This document shows positions 31,807 through 42,250 of a stretch of DNA of 64,000 nt, piece by piece. The notes under the pieces were generated by a model. That model saw only the letters and a list, made by a program, of their open reading frames with translations. It made no database searches and was not told where the DNA came from. Source of the stretch: Syngnathus acus (lineage: Eukaryota; Chordata; Actinopteri; Syngnathiformes; Syngnathidae); contig NC_051094.1 in the NCBI RefSeq assembly GCF_901709675.1, positions 18,752,501-18,816,500 on the forward strand, in the 5' to 3' direction. The translations under genes and the position numbers were made by a program. Positions within the stretch are counted from its first letter, which is position 1. Every line of letters begins with the position of its first letter.

Positions 31807-32334
31807 TGTCACGTCCCTGCGTCACCTGACTTCCAGCCAAGCCCTAATCGAGGAATTGCCAGCACCTGCCACAGCTCGTTAGGTCCCCTACTTAACCTCT
31901 CTGTATTCTGCCAGTGGTTGTCAGTTCGTCTACTTACCCTGCCCGTGACACCACTGCCTTTTTTGTCCCCGGACCGATCTCTGTAGCCAACTGCTTCCGT
32001 GAACTGACTGACCTCGTATTGATCGCCGCCTGCCCTGACTACTTGCTCGTCCTTCGACCACGCTTCTGATCGCCGCCTGCCCTGACTACTTGCTCGTTCT
32101 TCGACCACGCTTCTGATCGCCGCCTGCCCTGACTACTTGCTCGTCCTTCGACCACGCTTCTGATCGCCGCCTGCTTCGACCAACTGCCTGCCTCCCTCCG
32201 ACTACGACTACGCGCTGTGCTCTGCTGCTCAGCCACGCCAGCCAGACCGCAGGTCCAGCGTTCCACTTCCCCTTTCCCCCTTTGTCAATAAAGGATCGTG
32301 CTGCACTTGGTAGCCCTGTCTCTGTTCCCTGACA
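31807..32334 (+). mobile_element. Solo LTR, sushi-type Ty3/Gypsy
   Basis: TGTCACGTCCC to GTTCCCTGACA, with a perfect 5-bp duplication GAAAC (31802-31806 and 32335-32339). Same family as 3187-3731, in the opposite orientation, with three to four 47-bp internal units (CTTGCTCGTCCTTCGACCAC). R-start GTCAGTTCGT is near 31920, and AATAAAGG is near 32287. Confidence 0.92.
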
Positions 32335-33341
32335 GAAACAACACTACACGGATATTTAGATAACATACACGAACAGGAATTTGCCGCCACAAAAAAACGA
32401 CACATCGGGAAATTGGACAGACTCATCGCACAAAAAAAGACACAACCGGACCACACACACATCAACGATAAATGGATTCACAATATGTCAAGCCACAAAC
32501 TCACCCAGGCAGAACGCAGCATACTCGCAAAAGGACTCAACTACGCAATCACACCCAAAAGCATACCCCTCGATGATTTCATTTTAGCCACGGAGTTAGC
32601 ATGCGAAAAAATACATAATCCAGGACAAAAAGCAGCACTACGCAATGAAGTTGCAGGTATATTAAAAACGGCTAAATCACCACCCAGTAATATTACAAAA
32701 CAGGAAGCAAACGCAATGATCACACTAGCAAAAAATAAAGACATTACAATCCTCCCAGCGGACAAAGGCAGAACAACAGTAATTATGGACACAGACACTT
32801 ACAAAGAATCGATGCAACAGCTACTACAGGACGGCACCTCTGAAGTAGTAAAAAAAGACCCAACAGAAGACAGGAAAAATAAACTCAAAGCATTACTTAA
32901 ACCACTACTCATTGAAAATAAACTAGACAAACAGTCATACAATCACCCACAGCAAACATCATCCCCAGAATCTATGGCACACCAAAAATCCATAAACCAG
33001 GTACACCTCTCCGCCCCATCGTAGACAGCATAGGGTCAGTCACATACAACCTTTCAAAAGCACTCACAGACCACCTCAACACCATAGACACCACAGGTAA
33101 CATCAAATTCACTCATGAAGAAGAAACAGATCGATCCATAGCCTTTCTGGACATCAACATACACCACACAGAAAACGGAGACAAAAATAAAAGTACACAG
33201 AAAACCCACACACACCGACCAATACCTCCTCTGGACATCAGAACATCCCACTATACACAAACTGTCAGTAGTCAGAACACTATACGAACGCACAACAATA
33301 ATCACGGACCCGGAGGACATAACACAAGAAGAAAAAAGGTG

Positions 33342-33450
33342 TGGCGAGCTGGATGTTATTGCACAGTAATGACTCTGAGACTCTAAGAGTGGTGCGAGTT
33401 CATCAGAGCAACAGCCTGGGGGAAGAAGCTGTCTCTGTGTCTGCTGCAAT
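33342..33450 (-). repeat. Short Rex1-like LINE 3' fragment
   Basis: CTCTAAGAGTGGTGCGAGTT and CAGCCTGGGGGAAGAAGCTG match 24700-24765 of the LINE at 24545-25398. It sits between the RT relic and the endonuclease of the Penelope-like element. Confidence 0.65.
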
Positions 33451-33742
33451 TATATAAATGCAAATAAATGTAACTCTATATACGAGATCCCATGCAAATC
33501 ATGCAATAAATCATACATCGGGGAGACAGGGAGGAACTTCATCACAAGAAAAACAGAACACAAGAAGGAGTGTGAGAAGGAAACAGCAACAAGAAAAACA
33601 AGAGCAATAAAACAACAAGCAGAACAGGAACACTACAAGTCAGCCATTACCGACCACTGCAAAAGAGAAAATCACATCATGGACTGGGAAAAGGCCAGAG
33701 TCATCCGCACCGAAGAAAACAAACATCAGCGTTGGATCAGGG

Positions 33743-34814
33743 CAGAGATGGGACCAAGTCACACATGTGCAAGTCTCGAGTGAGTCTCAAGTCTTAACCT
33801 TCAAGTCTCAAGTAAGTCCCAAGTCATTTTTTTCTTGGGCAAGTCAAGTCAAGTCCTTAAATAGGTCAAGTCAAGTCCAAGTCAAGTCCTTAAATAGGTC
33901 AAGTCCAAGTCAAGTCACCTTATTATTGCAATTTTACCCGCAGTATCTGATCTTAGTAACGTGAAAAGACAAGATATAAGTAACTTTAAGTAACCATTGT
34001 CCAATGTGTCTAACCTGTTTAAAAAATATGACAATAATTTGGATTTGCACTGTAATTACTAATATTCAGTAAAATACACCATGGAATCAAACAAAAAAGA
34101 AATTACCTCATACAATGATTGACAGCTCAATCTAAACAAATGAACGTCTGCCGACAGTGTCTGACACATTTGAGTTGCAAATATGAAAAAATAATCTGAA
34201 AAAAAATCTGAAAGGAGAAACACATTAAAGAGCATGAGAAACATTTTATGTTTCATCTGTAACATCTGTAGACACCAGAGCTCTATAAACTTCAAACGGA
34301 CAAAGTTTGAAGTTGTCGTCTGGCTGTCTGAAATGTTTCTGTTGCATATCTTGCACTGTGCTGTCCGTCTTTTGCCGTCATAAAGGTAATTACGATAGCT
34401 GAAGGTGATGACTCGCGGTACCGCTCCCGCTGACATGTTTGTGCATGTCTGATATAAAGGGGCGTGATTCTCCAATAAACACGCTAGGTAGGTAGAGAGG
34501 GCACGACTGATTGATTGACAGGGTAGCGATCCAATCATGACAACGGCATTCTCAGCCTGCGCTTCTACCGTGTTATTGATATTACTTTTTTAAATGTATT
34601 ATTAATTTTATATTCAAACTGAAAACATAAACTAAATAACACTGAAGTCATTCAAGTCATCGTGTCCCAAGACAAGTCAAGTCCTGAGTCTTTAACTTCC
34701 AAGTCCAAGTCGAGTCTCAAGTTTTTTTATTTTTGTCAAGTCAAGTCACAAGTCATCAAAACAGACTCGAGTCGACTCGAGTCCAAGTCACAGTGACTCG
34801 AGTCCCCATCTCTG
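33743..34814. mobile_element. hAT element with AAGTC repeats and a BED-finger relic
   Basis: Terminal CAGAGATGGGACC and ...CCCCATCTCTG are flanked by perfect 8-bp duplications GATCAGGG (33735-33742 and 34815-34822). Both subterminal regions consist of many AAGTC/AAGTCAAGTC units. A minus-strand frame (34059-34538) contains AQCKICNRNISDSQTTTSNF, a BED-type zinc finger start expected at the N terminus of hAT transposase; the rest is lost. Confidence 0.87.
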
Positions 34815-35021
34815 GATCAGGGAGGCCATTGAGATCCGCAAGTGGGGCCCGAGGACCATCAACAGGGACGAGGGAGCCTACATGCTCTCTACCACCTGGA
34901 GCAGCATTCTGGAGAGGTGAACGGACAGCAGAGGGCGTGACTCATCTGTCAAATCTGACAGGTCAGCCACGCCTTCATCCATCAGCTGATAAAGACGTTT
35001 CACAACCACACCAGTGACACT

Positions 35022-35055
35022 CTAATGAAGGCGGAAGTACAAGCCGAAACATGTC
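35022..35055 (+). ncRNA. Degenerate hammerhead ribozyme motif in Penelope-like 3' end
   Basis: The core order matches a type I hammerhead: CTAATGA, a GGC...GCC stem, GAAAC, then ATGTC at the cleavage site. The first box should be CTGATGA; the G-to-A change at a catalytic position predicts inactivity. The second copy (42893-42926) keeps the consensus. Hammerheads in Penelope-like pseudo-LTRs are an established phenomenon. Confidence 0.6.
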
Positions 35056-35130
35056 AGGTAATGCAACCTAAAATGTGAAGTGATTGACAAGTGAAAACAA
35101 AATGAACTTAGTACAACTAAGTCCAGACTA

Positions 35131-35541
35131 GTCTAATGCCTTTAAAATTCTGCCTTAGATACTGTTTGCATTGAAAAAATACAGCTCTGTGAAGATGAAT
35201 CCTTACAGTGGTGATTAAAAAAGTGTGCAGCTTAATGTTAGTCAGCAACTTCACTACAAAAAAGTATGATGGATTTCTACTGTTCATGCAACTCCATGAA
35301 TGTTCAATATGTATTGTATGTGTATGTGTGTTTCATGTATGAAGTTTCAACATTTACTGGACATGTGAATACTTTCTTCTTTACACACTTAATAGCACTC
35401 TTCTTAGTTTGTAAGGTGTAGGCAGGGAGTAAATTTAGATTTTATATGCACATGTGTAAATGTGATTTGCCTTTACCGTTCATCGCAAGAACGGATCACT
35501 GAGTGAACTGCCTTCCCGTGCATCAACGGATCAGTCAGTGA
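35131..35541. other. 3' flank of the Charlie-like relic; no gene
   Basis: Continues the host sequence past the Penelope-like target duplication (TAGTCTAATGCC, the old stop codon and 3' UTR). From about 35475 it holds a fragment of the foldback family (ACGGATCACTGAGTGAACTG). Confidence 0.5.
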
Positions 35542-35939
35542 TAGTGATGTGCATTCCCGTTCTTTTAAGTGAACTGAATCTTTAGAATCAGTACACTCAA
35601 AAGATTCGTTCAAACGAATCGTTCAACGAATCGTTCCCCCCCTCCACACACACACACTTGGCCACAGTCACTCACTCGGTCGTGAACGGGAAATTGCGTC
35701 ACAGACTCGTTCGTGAACGGGAAACTACGTCACTGACTCGTAAAGTCCCTCCTCCATCTATCGCTCGCTTCTGATTGGTCATTCACTAGTGATGCGTCCG
35801 GCAACACCGATGCGTCGGCGCATGTGTCGAGCTCATAGCCCCGTGTCGTTGCGCGTATCGCTTTAAATAAGCCACGTGACCGAACGAGTAGCATTGTAGT
35901 CTGTCAAGGAAGCGCGCTCTGTTAAAGCTCTGTTAAAGG

Positions 35940-36193
35940 AAGCGCATTGTCAACGGGATGGATCTGCTAAAACAATATCTGATCTTTTGCGGTTCATCCT
36001 CGAAGTTATCAAGAATTATGAAGCAGCCCCAAGTCAGATACTGGGACAATCAAAAGACCCACTACATTGCACTCCAGCCTCATTTGTGCCGTGTGAGTGT
36101 GTGTTTTCAACGGCGGGAGAAATTGTGTCCAAAAAGCGCAACAGGCTCAATTTCAAAACATTGGAAAAACTTATTGTTTTAAATAAAAATTAG
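35940..36193 (+). pseudogene. hAT (ZBED-like) transposase C-terminal fragment
   Basis: Reads VIKNYEAAPSQILGQSKD, then CECVFSTAGEIVSKKRNRLN and KTLEKLIVLNKN, the hAT dimerisation domain including the conserved S-x-AGEIVSKKRNRL motif. All upstream domains are deleted, leaving a non-autonomous element. Confidence 0.8.
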
Positions 36194-36376
36194 TAAAAAA
36201 CAAATCTCAGCTCACAAGCATCCTCTTTAACAACACGTTCACTTAGATTTTCATATTACGATACATGTTCACATTATTGATTGACTGTAACTATAAAATA
36301 AAATATATTTTCAATTTAAATGAATATGTAAAACATTACAAAATAAAATATAATTACTTAAATTAATCAAGGTATA

Positions 36377-36670
36377 TATAGTGGAGCCTCGGTTTTCGAA
36401 CGTCCCGGTTCTCGAACAGCGCGGTGCAGTTGCGCAGTTGGCAACGCGTTACGGTTGCGCGTTCGGCGGTGCGCTGCAGTTGCGCGATTGGACAAAAATG
36501 CGCAAATGAAATTAATGCTTAAAAAAAGGCGTTTTTTGTTTTTTTTTGGCTTGGAACGGATTTTTCTTTCTATTATTTGTAATGGGAAAATATGATTCGG
36601 AATTCGAACGATTCACTTCTCGAACAGCCTTCTGGAACGGATTGTGTTCGAAAACCGAGGCTCTAGTGTA
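36377..36670. mobile_element. MITE with GAGCCTCGGTTTTCGAAC ends
   Basis: Left GGAGCCTCGGTTTTCGAACG and right GTTCGAAAACCGAGGCTCTA are inverted repeats bounded by TA dinucleotides, mariner-like. About 294 bp, no coding. Two TTCTCGAACAG motifs repeat inside. Confidence 0.8.
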
Positions 36671-38805
36671 CTAGGTCATCAAATCAGTGTCAGTCGTGTC
36701 TGTCAACTAGGGTTGCCTGTAGTATTTTTAAGGTCCAGCGGGTGTCAGCAGTCAGCGACACAGTATCGACACAGTGTCAATACAGTTTGCCAATGTGTCG
36801 GGACGCCACACGACGCCTCATGGACCCATCACTATCATTCGCGAAGATTCACGAGTGAGTGACAGACAGTATTGCTGCTATCCCAGCCGACACACGTTAT
36901 GCCGACATTGATGGTGTTATTATACCGAATGTGTTTGTGTTTGAATAAAAGGTTGAACGGAAAAAAAAACGTTATGCCGAAATTTGTTATTTTGGGGGAC
37001 GCCAAAATAACCAGTGGCCAGCAATCTAATGTGAAATTGCAGTAGATACGTATATTGGATAACAATATTTAGGCGTATATATGCATACACGTTATTTAAA
37101 AACTACTGTAAGTGTTATAAAATAAAGATTACCCGAAGAGAAGCATAATCTCCCCGCTGTTGCATAACGGCGCATCCCTTCATGCAATAAAGTTAGCCGT
37201 TAGCTTGGAGAAAACGAGCATAAAAGAAGTGGTGTTTCAGTGAGTGGTTCTTACTTTCCATGGCGAATCATAAATCTACATTCTGGCTTACATAGTTCAC
37301 ATTCATTCTCTGAATTGTTCACGACAGGAGACGCAACACGTTCACTGACTTATCCATTGATGCACGTGAAGGCAGTTCACTCATTGACTCGTTCGCAAAG
37401 TCAGGACTCGTTCCCTCACTGATCCGTTCTCGCGATGAACTGAAAATGCAAATCACTCGCTCACTGACTCGTTCACTCACGGATCCGTTCAGTTGATGAA
37501 CGGGAAATGCAATTCACTGACTCGTTCGTGAACGGGAAATTACGTCACTCAGTCGTAAAGTCCCTCCTCCATCTAACGCTCGCTGCTGATTGGCAATTCA
37601 CGACTCGTTCGTGAACGGGAAGTTACGTCATTTTCTTCTTCGTTTTGTTTTACGGCGAGTTAGCAACAGCGCATTAATGCGCATTACCGACTCCTACTGT
37701 GTGGGATAAGTTACGTTATTGCATGTTGGTTGAAGTCATATGAACTGAAAAAAGAACGAATCACCTTAGGAGGTGATTCGTTCACTCGTTCACTGAAAGG
37801 AGTCGTTATTTTGAATGAATCGTTCACTCACGAACAAACACTCGTCACTGAACGTGTTGCGTCTCCTGGCGTGAACAATTCAGTGAATGAACGTCAACTA
37901 TTTAAGCTAGAATCTACTTTACGATTTGCCAAAGAAAGAAATAAACACTCACTGAAACACCACTTACTTTGTGCTCGTTTTCTCCAAGCTAACGGCTAAC
38001 TTTATTACATGAAGGTATGCGCCGGTATTCAACAGCGGGGAGATTATGCTTCTCTTTGGTTAATCTTTATTTTATAACACTTACAGTAGTTTTTAAATAA
38101 CGTGTATGCATATATACGCCTAAATATTGTTATCTAATATATCTACTGCAATTTCACATTAGATTGCTTATTATTTTAATAAACATTTATTTTAAAACTT
38201 GTCTGGTGTTTGAGTGTTTTATTCCTTTTTTTATTTTTGCACATAATAATAATAATTCATTCAATTTATATAGCGCTTTTCAATAAGAGTGGTGGGGGGC
38301 GGGAGCGGAGGTTGTTGAGGTTGCCAGTACGGGAGGTGGGGGTGACGGGGGGTTGGTAGTCCAAAAAGAGGAGATGGGTGAGCCATCGGGGAAATGCTGG
38401 TCAGATGTAGCGGCGACATGAAAACCAAAAATCAGACATTTGGTTCACTGCTTTATATGACAATATGTATATGTGTTTTACGTTGTGTTATATGTTAGTG
38501 TCGCCCAAAATAGCAAATGTCGACATAACGTTTTTATTTTTTCCGGTCAACCTTTTATTCAAACACATTCGGTATAATAACACCATCAACTACAAGCCAA
38601 CAAATACAAAACATCAATGCATAACGTGTGTCAGCTGGGATAGCAGCGATGCTGTCTGTCACTCACTCGTGAATCTTCGCGAGCGACTAATCAGCAGCGA
38701 GCGTTAGATGGAGGAGGGACTTTACGAGTCAGTGACGCAATTTCCCGTTCACGACCGAGTGAGTGACTGTTGCCAATTCATTTAAAAGAATTGGAATGCA
38801 CATCA

Positions 38806-39291
38806 CTAGTAGAGAGAGAAGAGCAGTGGCGAGAGTGCGCACCCCTGGGGGGCGCTAGTGCTGGTGGTCCGGGTGTCGAATGTGATGGTCCCCAGCTTCA
38901 CATGCTGTCTCCTGTTGGTGAGGAAGCTGGTGATCCACTGACAGGTGGAGGCAGGCACCGCGAGCTGGACGAGCTTCTGGTGGAGGATGTCGGGAGTGAT
39001 GGTGTTGAACGCCGACCGGAAGTCCACAAACAGGATCCTGGCGTATGTTCCTGGGGTGTCTAGGTGGTGCAGGATGTAGTGCAGTCCCATGTTGATCGCA
39101 TCATCCACGGACCTTTTTACCCGGTAGGCACACTGCAGGGGGTCGAAGGAACAACGAGAGACAATGTGGAGGGTAAAGGCAACAGAGTCATCAAGGCACT
39201 GAGGGCAGATATCCCCAAGCTGGATGTATAGTTCCAGCAGATACCATGACATCTGACATCGCTGTGCAGAAGAATGCAACTCTGGGAACAT
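38806..39291 (-). pseudogene. Rex1-like LINE RT fragment
   Basis: Reads FDPLQCAYRVKRSVDDAINM, then ARILFVDFRSAFNTITPDIL, and SAPQGCALSPLLFSLY at its 3' end: RT fingers and palm motifs up to just before the catalytic YADD-type motif. The N-terminal stretch is out of family. It adjoins the right end of the foldback element. Confidence 0.78.
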
Positions 39292-39332
39292 CTAACGTCC
39301 TGTGCCTCAAGCTCCCAGGCCCGCTACGTCAC

Positions 39333-39600
39333 CAGAGGCAGGCAGGCAAGCATTGTGAATTATGTCCTGGATTGGTTTGTCACTGAGCGTCTGAAATGGT
39401 GATTCTTTACCACCATAATTCATGTAAACATTCCTACTCTTGTTTACCTCAATTTGTGAAAATGAGAAAAGCCAAGATTAGCAGAACACTGCTTCTTATT
39501 AGCCAGACATGGGGCTCTGTGTTGCAGACACCCGTCGTCAATGAGAAGCCAAAATCGGCCGCACATCGATGAGACTTGCCATGGAGCGTGTCGGACGGAG
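39333..39600. repeat. Unclassified dispersed repeat, copy 2
   Basis: Matches 23240-23470 in order and orientation (GGCAGGCAAGCATT, CTGAAATGGTGATT, AGCCAGACATGGGGCTCTGT). See copy 1. Confidence 0.55.
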
Positions 39601-39635
39601 CCACTGAGAGTGGTTGCCTCCAGCATGCCTTTTGA

Positions 39636-39835
<200 letters not shown>

Positions 39836-40013
39836 TGATGATATGAGCGCAACTCAATGGAGGATATGCACGTGACGTCACAGACCGGCCGACGATTTGT
39901 TTGGGTGGCAAAAAGCGGCGGACGATAATAGGGCCAAGGCTGGTACTGGAGCATTTTTTAGCATTTTATCGGTTGCAGATCGTGGCAGAGTTGTTACGTA
40001 GGCAACTTAAACC

Positions 40014-40223
40014 ATGGTGAAGAGTTGTTGTGCCATAGGGTGTGCCTATTGCTTCCAAAAAAACGATACCAAGAAGTTATATCGGTTCCCTGTGGACCAG
40101 ACCAGAAACGATAGCTGGGTGGCGGTGCTTCGTAGGGCGGAAAATGGCCGCAGCAGCTCCAAGCTTTGGAAGCCAACTATCCATTCTTACATCTGCTCAG
40201 ATCACTTTGTGGGAAGTACGTAA
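40014..40223 (+). CDS. THAP zinc-finger first exon of a transposase-type gene (fragment)
   Basis: ATG at 40014 opens MVKSCCAIGCAYCFQKND, then KLYRFPVDQTRNDSW, and ends ...SYICSDHFVGS: a C2CH THAP domain (C-x4-C, then C-x2-H in CSDH) with the invariant tryptophan. THAP domains bind DNA and form the N terminus of several transposases (P element, Kolobok-type) and host THAP proteins. A splice donor-like GTACGTAA follows at about 40215, so this is probably exon 1 and its downstream exons are gone. Position just inside the inverted repeat argues for the transposon origin. Confidence 0.8.
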   Translation: MVKSCCAIGCAYCFQKNDTKKLYRFPVDQTRNDSWVAVLRRAENGRSSSKLWKPTIHSYICSDHFVGST

Positions 40224-40534
40224 TTTTGTTTTATTGACGTCAACATTCATCTGTGAGGTATACTGGATGTAGTGCTATAAGGTACACATCCACCATCAGA
40301 GGACGCTGGCATGAGTGCCTCTCATAACATTTGAGATGTACTCTTTTTATTTATTTTAATGTATGTGATGTTTGTTTTTTACCCTGTGGGCCAAGAGCCT
40401 GTAATACAGTTTATTATTATCGCCCGGATATTCCCTTTTTCTTGCTGCTACACGGCCATGACCTAAGGAATGCATAATTACACAGCTTCATTACAGTATG
40501 TTTGTCCAATTGTTAGTTTCTAATAATTAGATTG

Positions 40535-41728
40535 CAGGGCTGTGGACTCGGACTCGGGGACTCGGACTCGGTCGGACTCGGTCATTTTTGCCGGACTCGG
40601 TGCTGATTTTGACCGAGTCCATCGAGTCCGACAATAAAAAAAATACGTTCAATTTTATTTTCATCATGCTGCTGAGAATGCGCGTAGGAATACTGTCCAC
40701 AGCCCTGCTTACGATCAATGCGGCCACGTTGAGTTGCACTTAGGCTAATGTTTACATTATGTACCAATGTCAAGGACGATTATGTCACCCAGCTTATATC
40801 ATTGATGTGTTTCGATAGTTGTGGGGTCGTCACTAATTATTTGTGTTTAGATAAATGTCTGAGCTATAATGGTGTAATTAATGATTAAAAAATATTATCT
40901 TACATGTCCTGTGTTTCAGAATGGTTATTTAATTGGGCGAGAGTGTGTGTTTTCAAGCGTTTTGCCTCATGCCAATGGCACTCAGGGCTAAGGGTGGGCT
41001 TCAATGACTATTTTTGTAAAGCCACGCATTTAATACCATGTCAAATAATATATTAGAGTGTAGGTTATGTTCCAATGTATCCACTTCTATCGGTTAAATT
41101 GTCAACCGTACATTTATGACTACGCCATGAGTGATCTACGTTATGAACTAGCACAACTCCGGTAGGGCAGGGAAAATGTTATCGATCCGACGTCCGATTG
41201 GAACGTCGCCTCACTTTTACGTCCGCGCTCTCAGCAAGGGATCCGATATAAGCCGAACCAACCAAGAAATTGGGGCAATGTTGGCACTTGGTCGAATGAA
41301 AGAGAGCCCATTTGTTACAGCTGATCGTTATCCGTCCGGCCTCAAGGCAGCAACTCGGACACTAACAGCAATGCCTATCAGCCAAGTCAGCGTAGAGCGC
41401 CTGTTTTCCGGGCTCAAGTTTATCATGTCTGATCAGCGCGGCGCGATGAAGGCTGACTTGGTTGAGGCGATTTTGTTCCTAAGAACAAACTCAAGTCGTT
41501 GAATTGAAACTTGAAAGTATCTGTTTATTGTATTCGTTTATATGTTTAATAAAGACAAAGCCATCACAAAACTGTTGTAATTATTTAGATTTTGATCTAA
41601 ATTAGCCTTGAATAAAGACTAAGCAGTCACATGAATTAACAGAAAAAATGGACAGCCGGACTCGGACTCGGTGGTCAAGAGGCCGGACTCGGACTCGGTG
41701 CAAAAATCCGACCGAGTCCACAGCCCTG
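40535..41728. mobile_element. hAT element, CAGGGCTGTGGACTCGG family, copy 1
   Basis: Ends CAGGGCTGTGGACTCGGACT and ...GAGTCCACAGCCCTG, flanked by perfect 8-bp duplications TTAGATTG (40527-40534 and 41729-41736). An extra terminus, GTCCACAGCCCTG, lies inside at 40707. Keeps only the transposase C-terminal exon. Confidence 0.92.
41176..41502 (+). pseudogene. hAT transposase C-terminal dimerisation domain
   Basis: Frame of 108 codons: the second half reads YPSGLKAATRTLTAMPISQV, then SVERLFSGLKFIMSDQRGAM and VEAILFLRTNS, the hATC domain with its S-x-ERLFS core. The upstream residues are unclear. The N-terminal exon of the same family is retained by the sister copy (46273-46500). Confidence 0.8.
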
Positions 41729-41744
41729 TTAGATTGTTCACATA

Positions 41745-42158
41745 TCTACAATTATAATATATTATTATTATATTATATGCTGCCATGGCTGGCATCTTCT
41801 CCGTTTCGCTCCACTGGCTGTGACTCAACGACTCAACGGAATGGACATAACCAGCAGTTAGGTAGCGATATCGTTGCAAACTCTTGTAGGCTCTGAGGTC
41901 TTCCTTGGTATATGGACTTGAACAATCTATCAAATAGTTGTAAATGTCTGGATATGTTACTGGCGGAAAAGTCGCCTTATCAGAGGACCAAACGCTTGCT
42001 GTCCCAGCTCCTGCTACGCTTGAGCTGGTGGTGTTCTTACTTGGTTTCCACAGCGGATCAACACGAATGTTATATTTTTTCAACTTTTCAATGTATCTCT
42101 TGCGGCTTTCTTGGTCCAACTGGACGAAATAATCACTCACGACACCCACCTAGGCCGC
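41745..42158 (-). pseudogene. N-terminal part of a YqaJ/SWIM-type element gene
   Basis: On the minus strand ATGGCGGCC is followed directly by TAG and then VGVVSDYFVQLDQESRKRYI, EKLKKYNIRVDP, FPPVTYPDIYNYLID, SSPYTKEDLRAYKSLQRYRY. The TYPDIxNYL...PYTKEDLxAYKSL signature is one I associate with teleost and cnidarian proteins that continue into a SWIM zinc finger and a YqaJ-like exonuclease; those domains are not present here, so the link is inference. The early TAG suggests decay or a different start. It ends at the nested hAT. Confidence 0.55.
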
Positions 42159-42250
42159 CATCCTCACGAGTCTAGTGGCAGCGGACGAGGCTTTTTGCCA
42201 CCCAAACAATAATGGCCGCCCCGATCTGTGACGTCAGTGCATATCCTCCA

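Larger units (their letters stand above)
31330..34922 (+). pseudogene. Penelope-like RT / GIY-YIG endonuclease polyprotein
   Basis: The coding pieces, in order, are NYGENCVKEFCLLE; KLTKKRARYRNHLRFNL...RIRCTTNKLNNING up to the LTR; ETTLHGYLDNIHEQEF through SSHKLTQAERSILAKGLNYA and ITILPADKGRTTVIMD (RT fingers); and, one frame away, [17 protein letters not shown] and [13 protein letters not shown]. The RT palm with its catalytic aspartates is deleted; the reading resumes at [18 protein letters not shown]. The GIY-YIG domain follows (SIYEIPCKSCNKSYIGETGR, TEHKKECE, HCKRENHIMDWEKA), is cut once by the hAT, and ends TTWSSILER at a TGA. Penelope-like elements prime from nicked DNA with this nuclease. 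This copy is inactive. Confidence 0.88.
31227..35118 (+). mobile_element. Penelope-like element with four later insertions
   Basis: Flanked by a 12-bp duplication AAGTCCAGACTA (31215-31226 and 35119-35130). AGGTAATGCAACCTAAAAT followed by GTGATTGACAAGTGAAAAC occurs near the left end (from 31244) and again at the right end (35056), in direct orientation, acting as pseudo-LTRs. Between them are an N-terminal RT region, a deleted palm and an intact GIY-YIG endonuclease. A SINE-like repeat (31376-31541), a solo LTR (31807-32334), a LINE scrap (33342-33450) and a hAT (33743-34814) are inserted. Confidence 0.88.
35787..36834. mobile_element. hAT element nested in the foldback element
   Basis: Ends TAGTGATGCGTCCGGC and ...GGACCCATCACTA, with 8-bp duplications TCATTCAC and TCATTCGC (one mismatch) at 35779-35786 and 36835-36842. 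Contains a hAT C-terminal exon and a further MITE at 36377-36670. Confidence 0.85.
35542..38807. mobile_element. Foldback-type element with long inverted repeats
   Basis: Ends TAGTGATGTGCATTCCCG and ...GGAATGCACATCACTA are inverted. Inside, long arms are reverse complements: for example GTTAGCTTGGAGAAAACGAG at 37199 mirrors CTCGTTTTCTCCAAGCTAAC at 37975, and GAGACGCAACACGTTC at 37329 mirrors 37850. Arms are about 0.75-0.95 kb once the nested hAT is removed. Dozens of GTTCGTGAAC/GATTCGTTC motifs crowd the element. No transposase belongs to it. A second copy spans about 50705-56212. Confidence 0.75.
39858..42250. mobile_element. DNA element with THAP exon and YqaJ/SWIM-type gene start at opposite ends
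   Basis: The left TGGAGGATATGCACGTGACG and the right end (reverse complement TGGAGGATATGCACTGACGT) form terminal inverted repeats of about 60 bp that also share TTGTTTGGGTGGCAAAAAG. Each contains TGACGTCA, a perfect CRE palindrome. Immediately inside the left end is a THAP first exon on plus; inside the right end is the start of another gene on minus. The centre is replaced by a hAT (40535-41728). Target duplication is not clear. Confidence 0.72.

Noticed and set aside
35542-38807. Terminal CACTA... reading as an En/Spm (CACTA) transposon
   Set aside because: The ends read TAGTG...CACTA but with hAT-like features, and no 3-bp duplication or CACTA-type transposase is visible.
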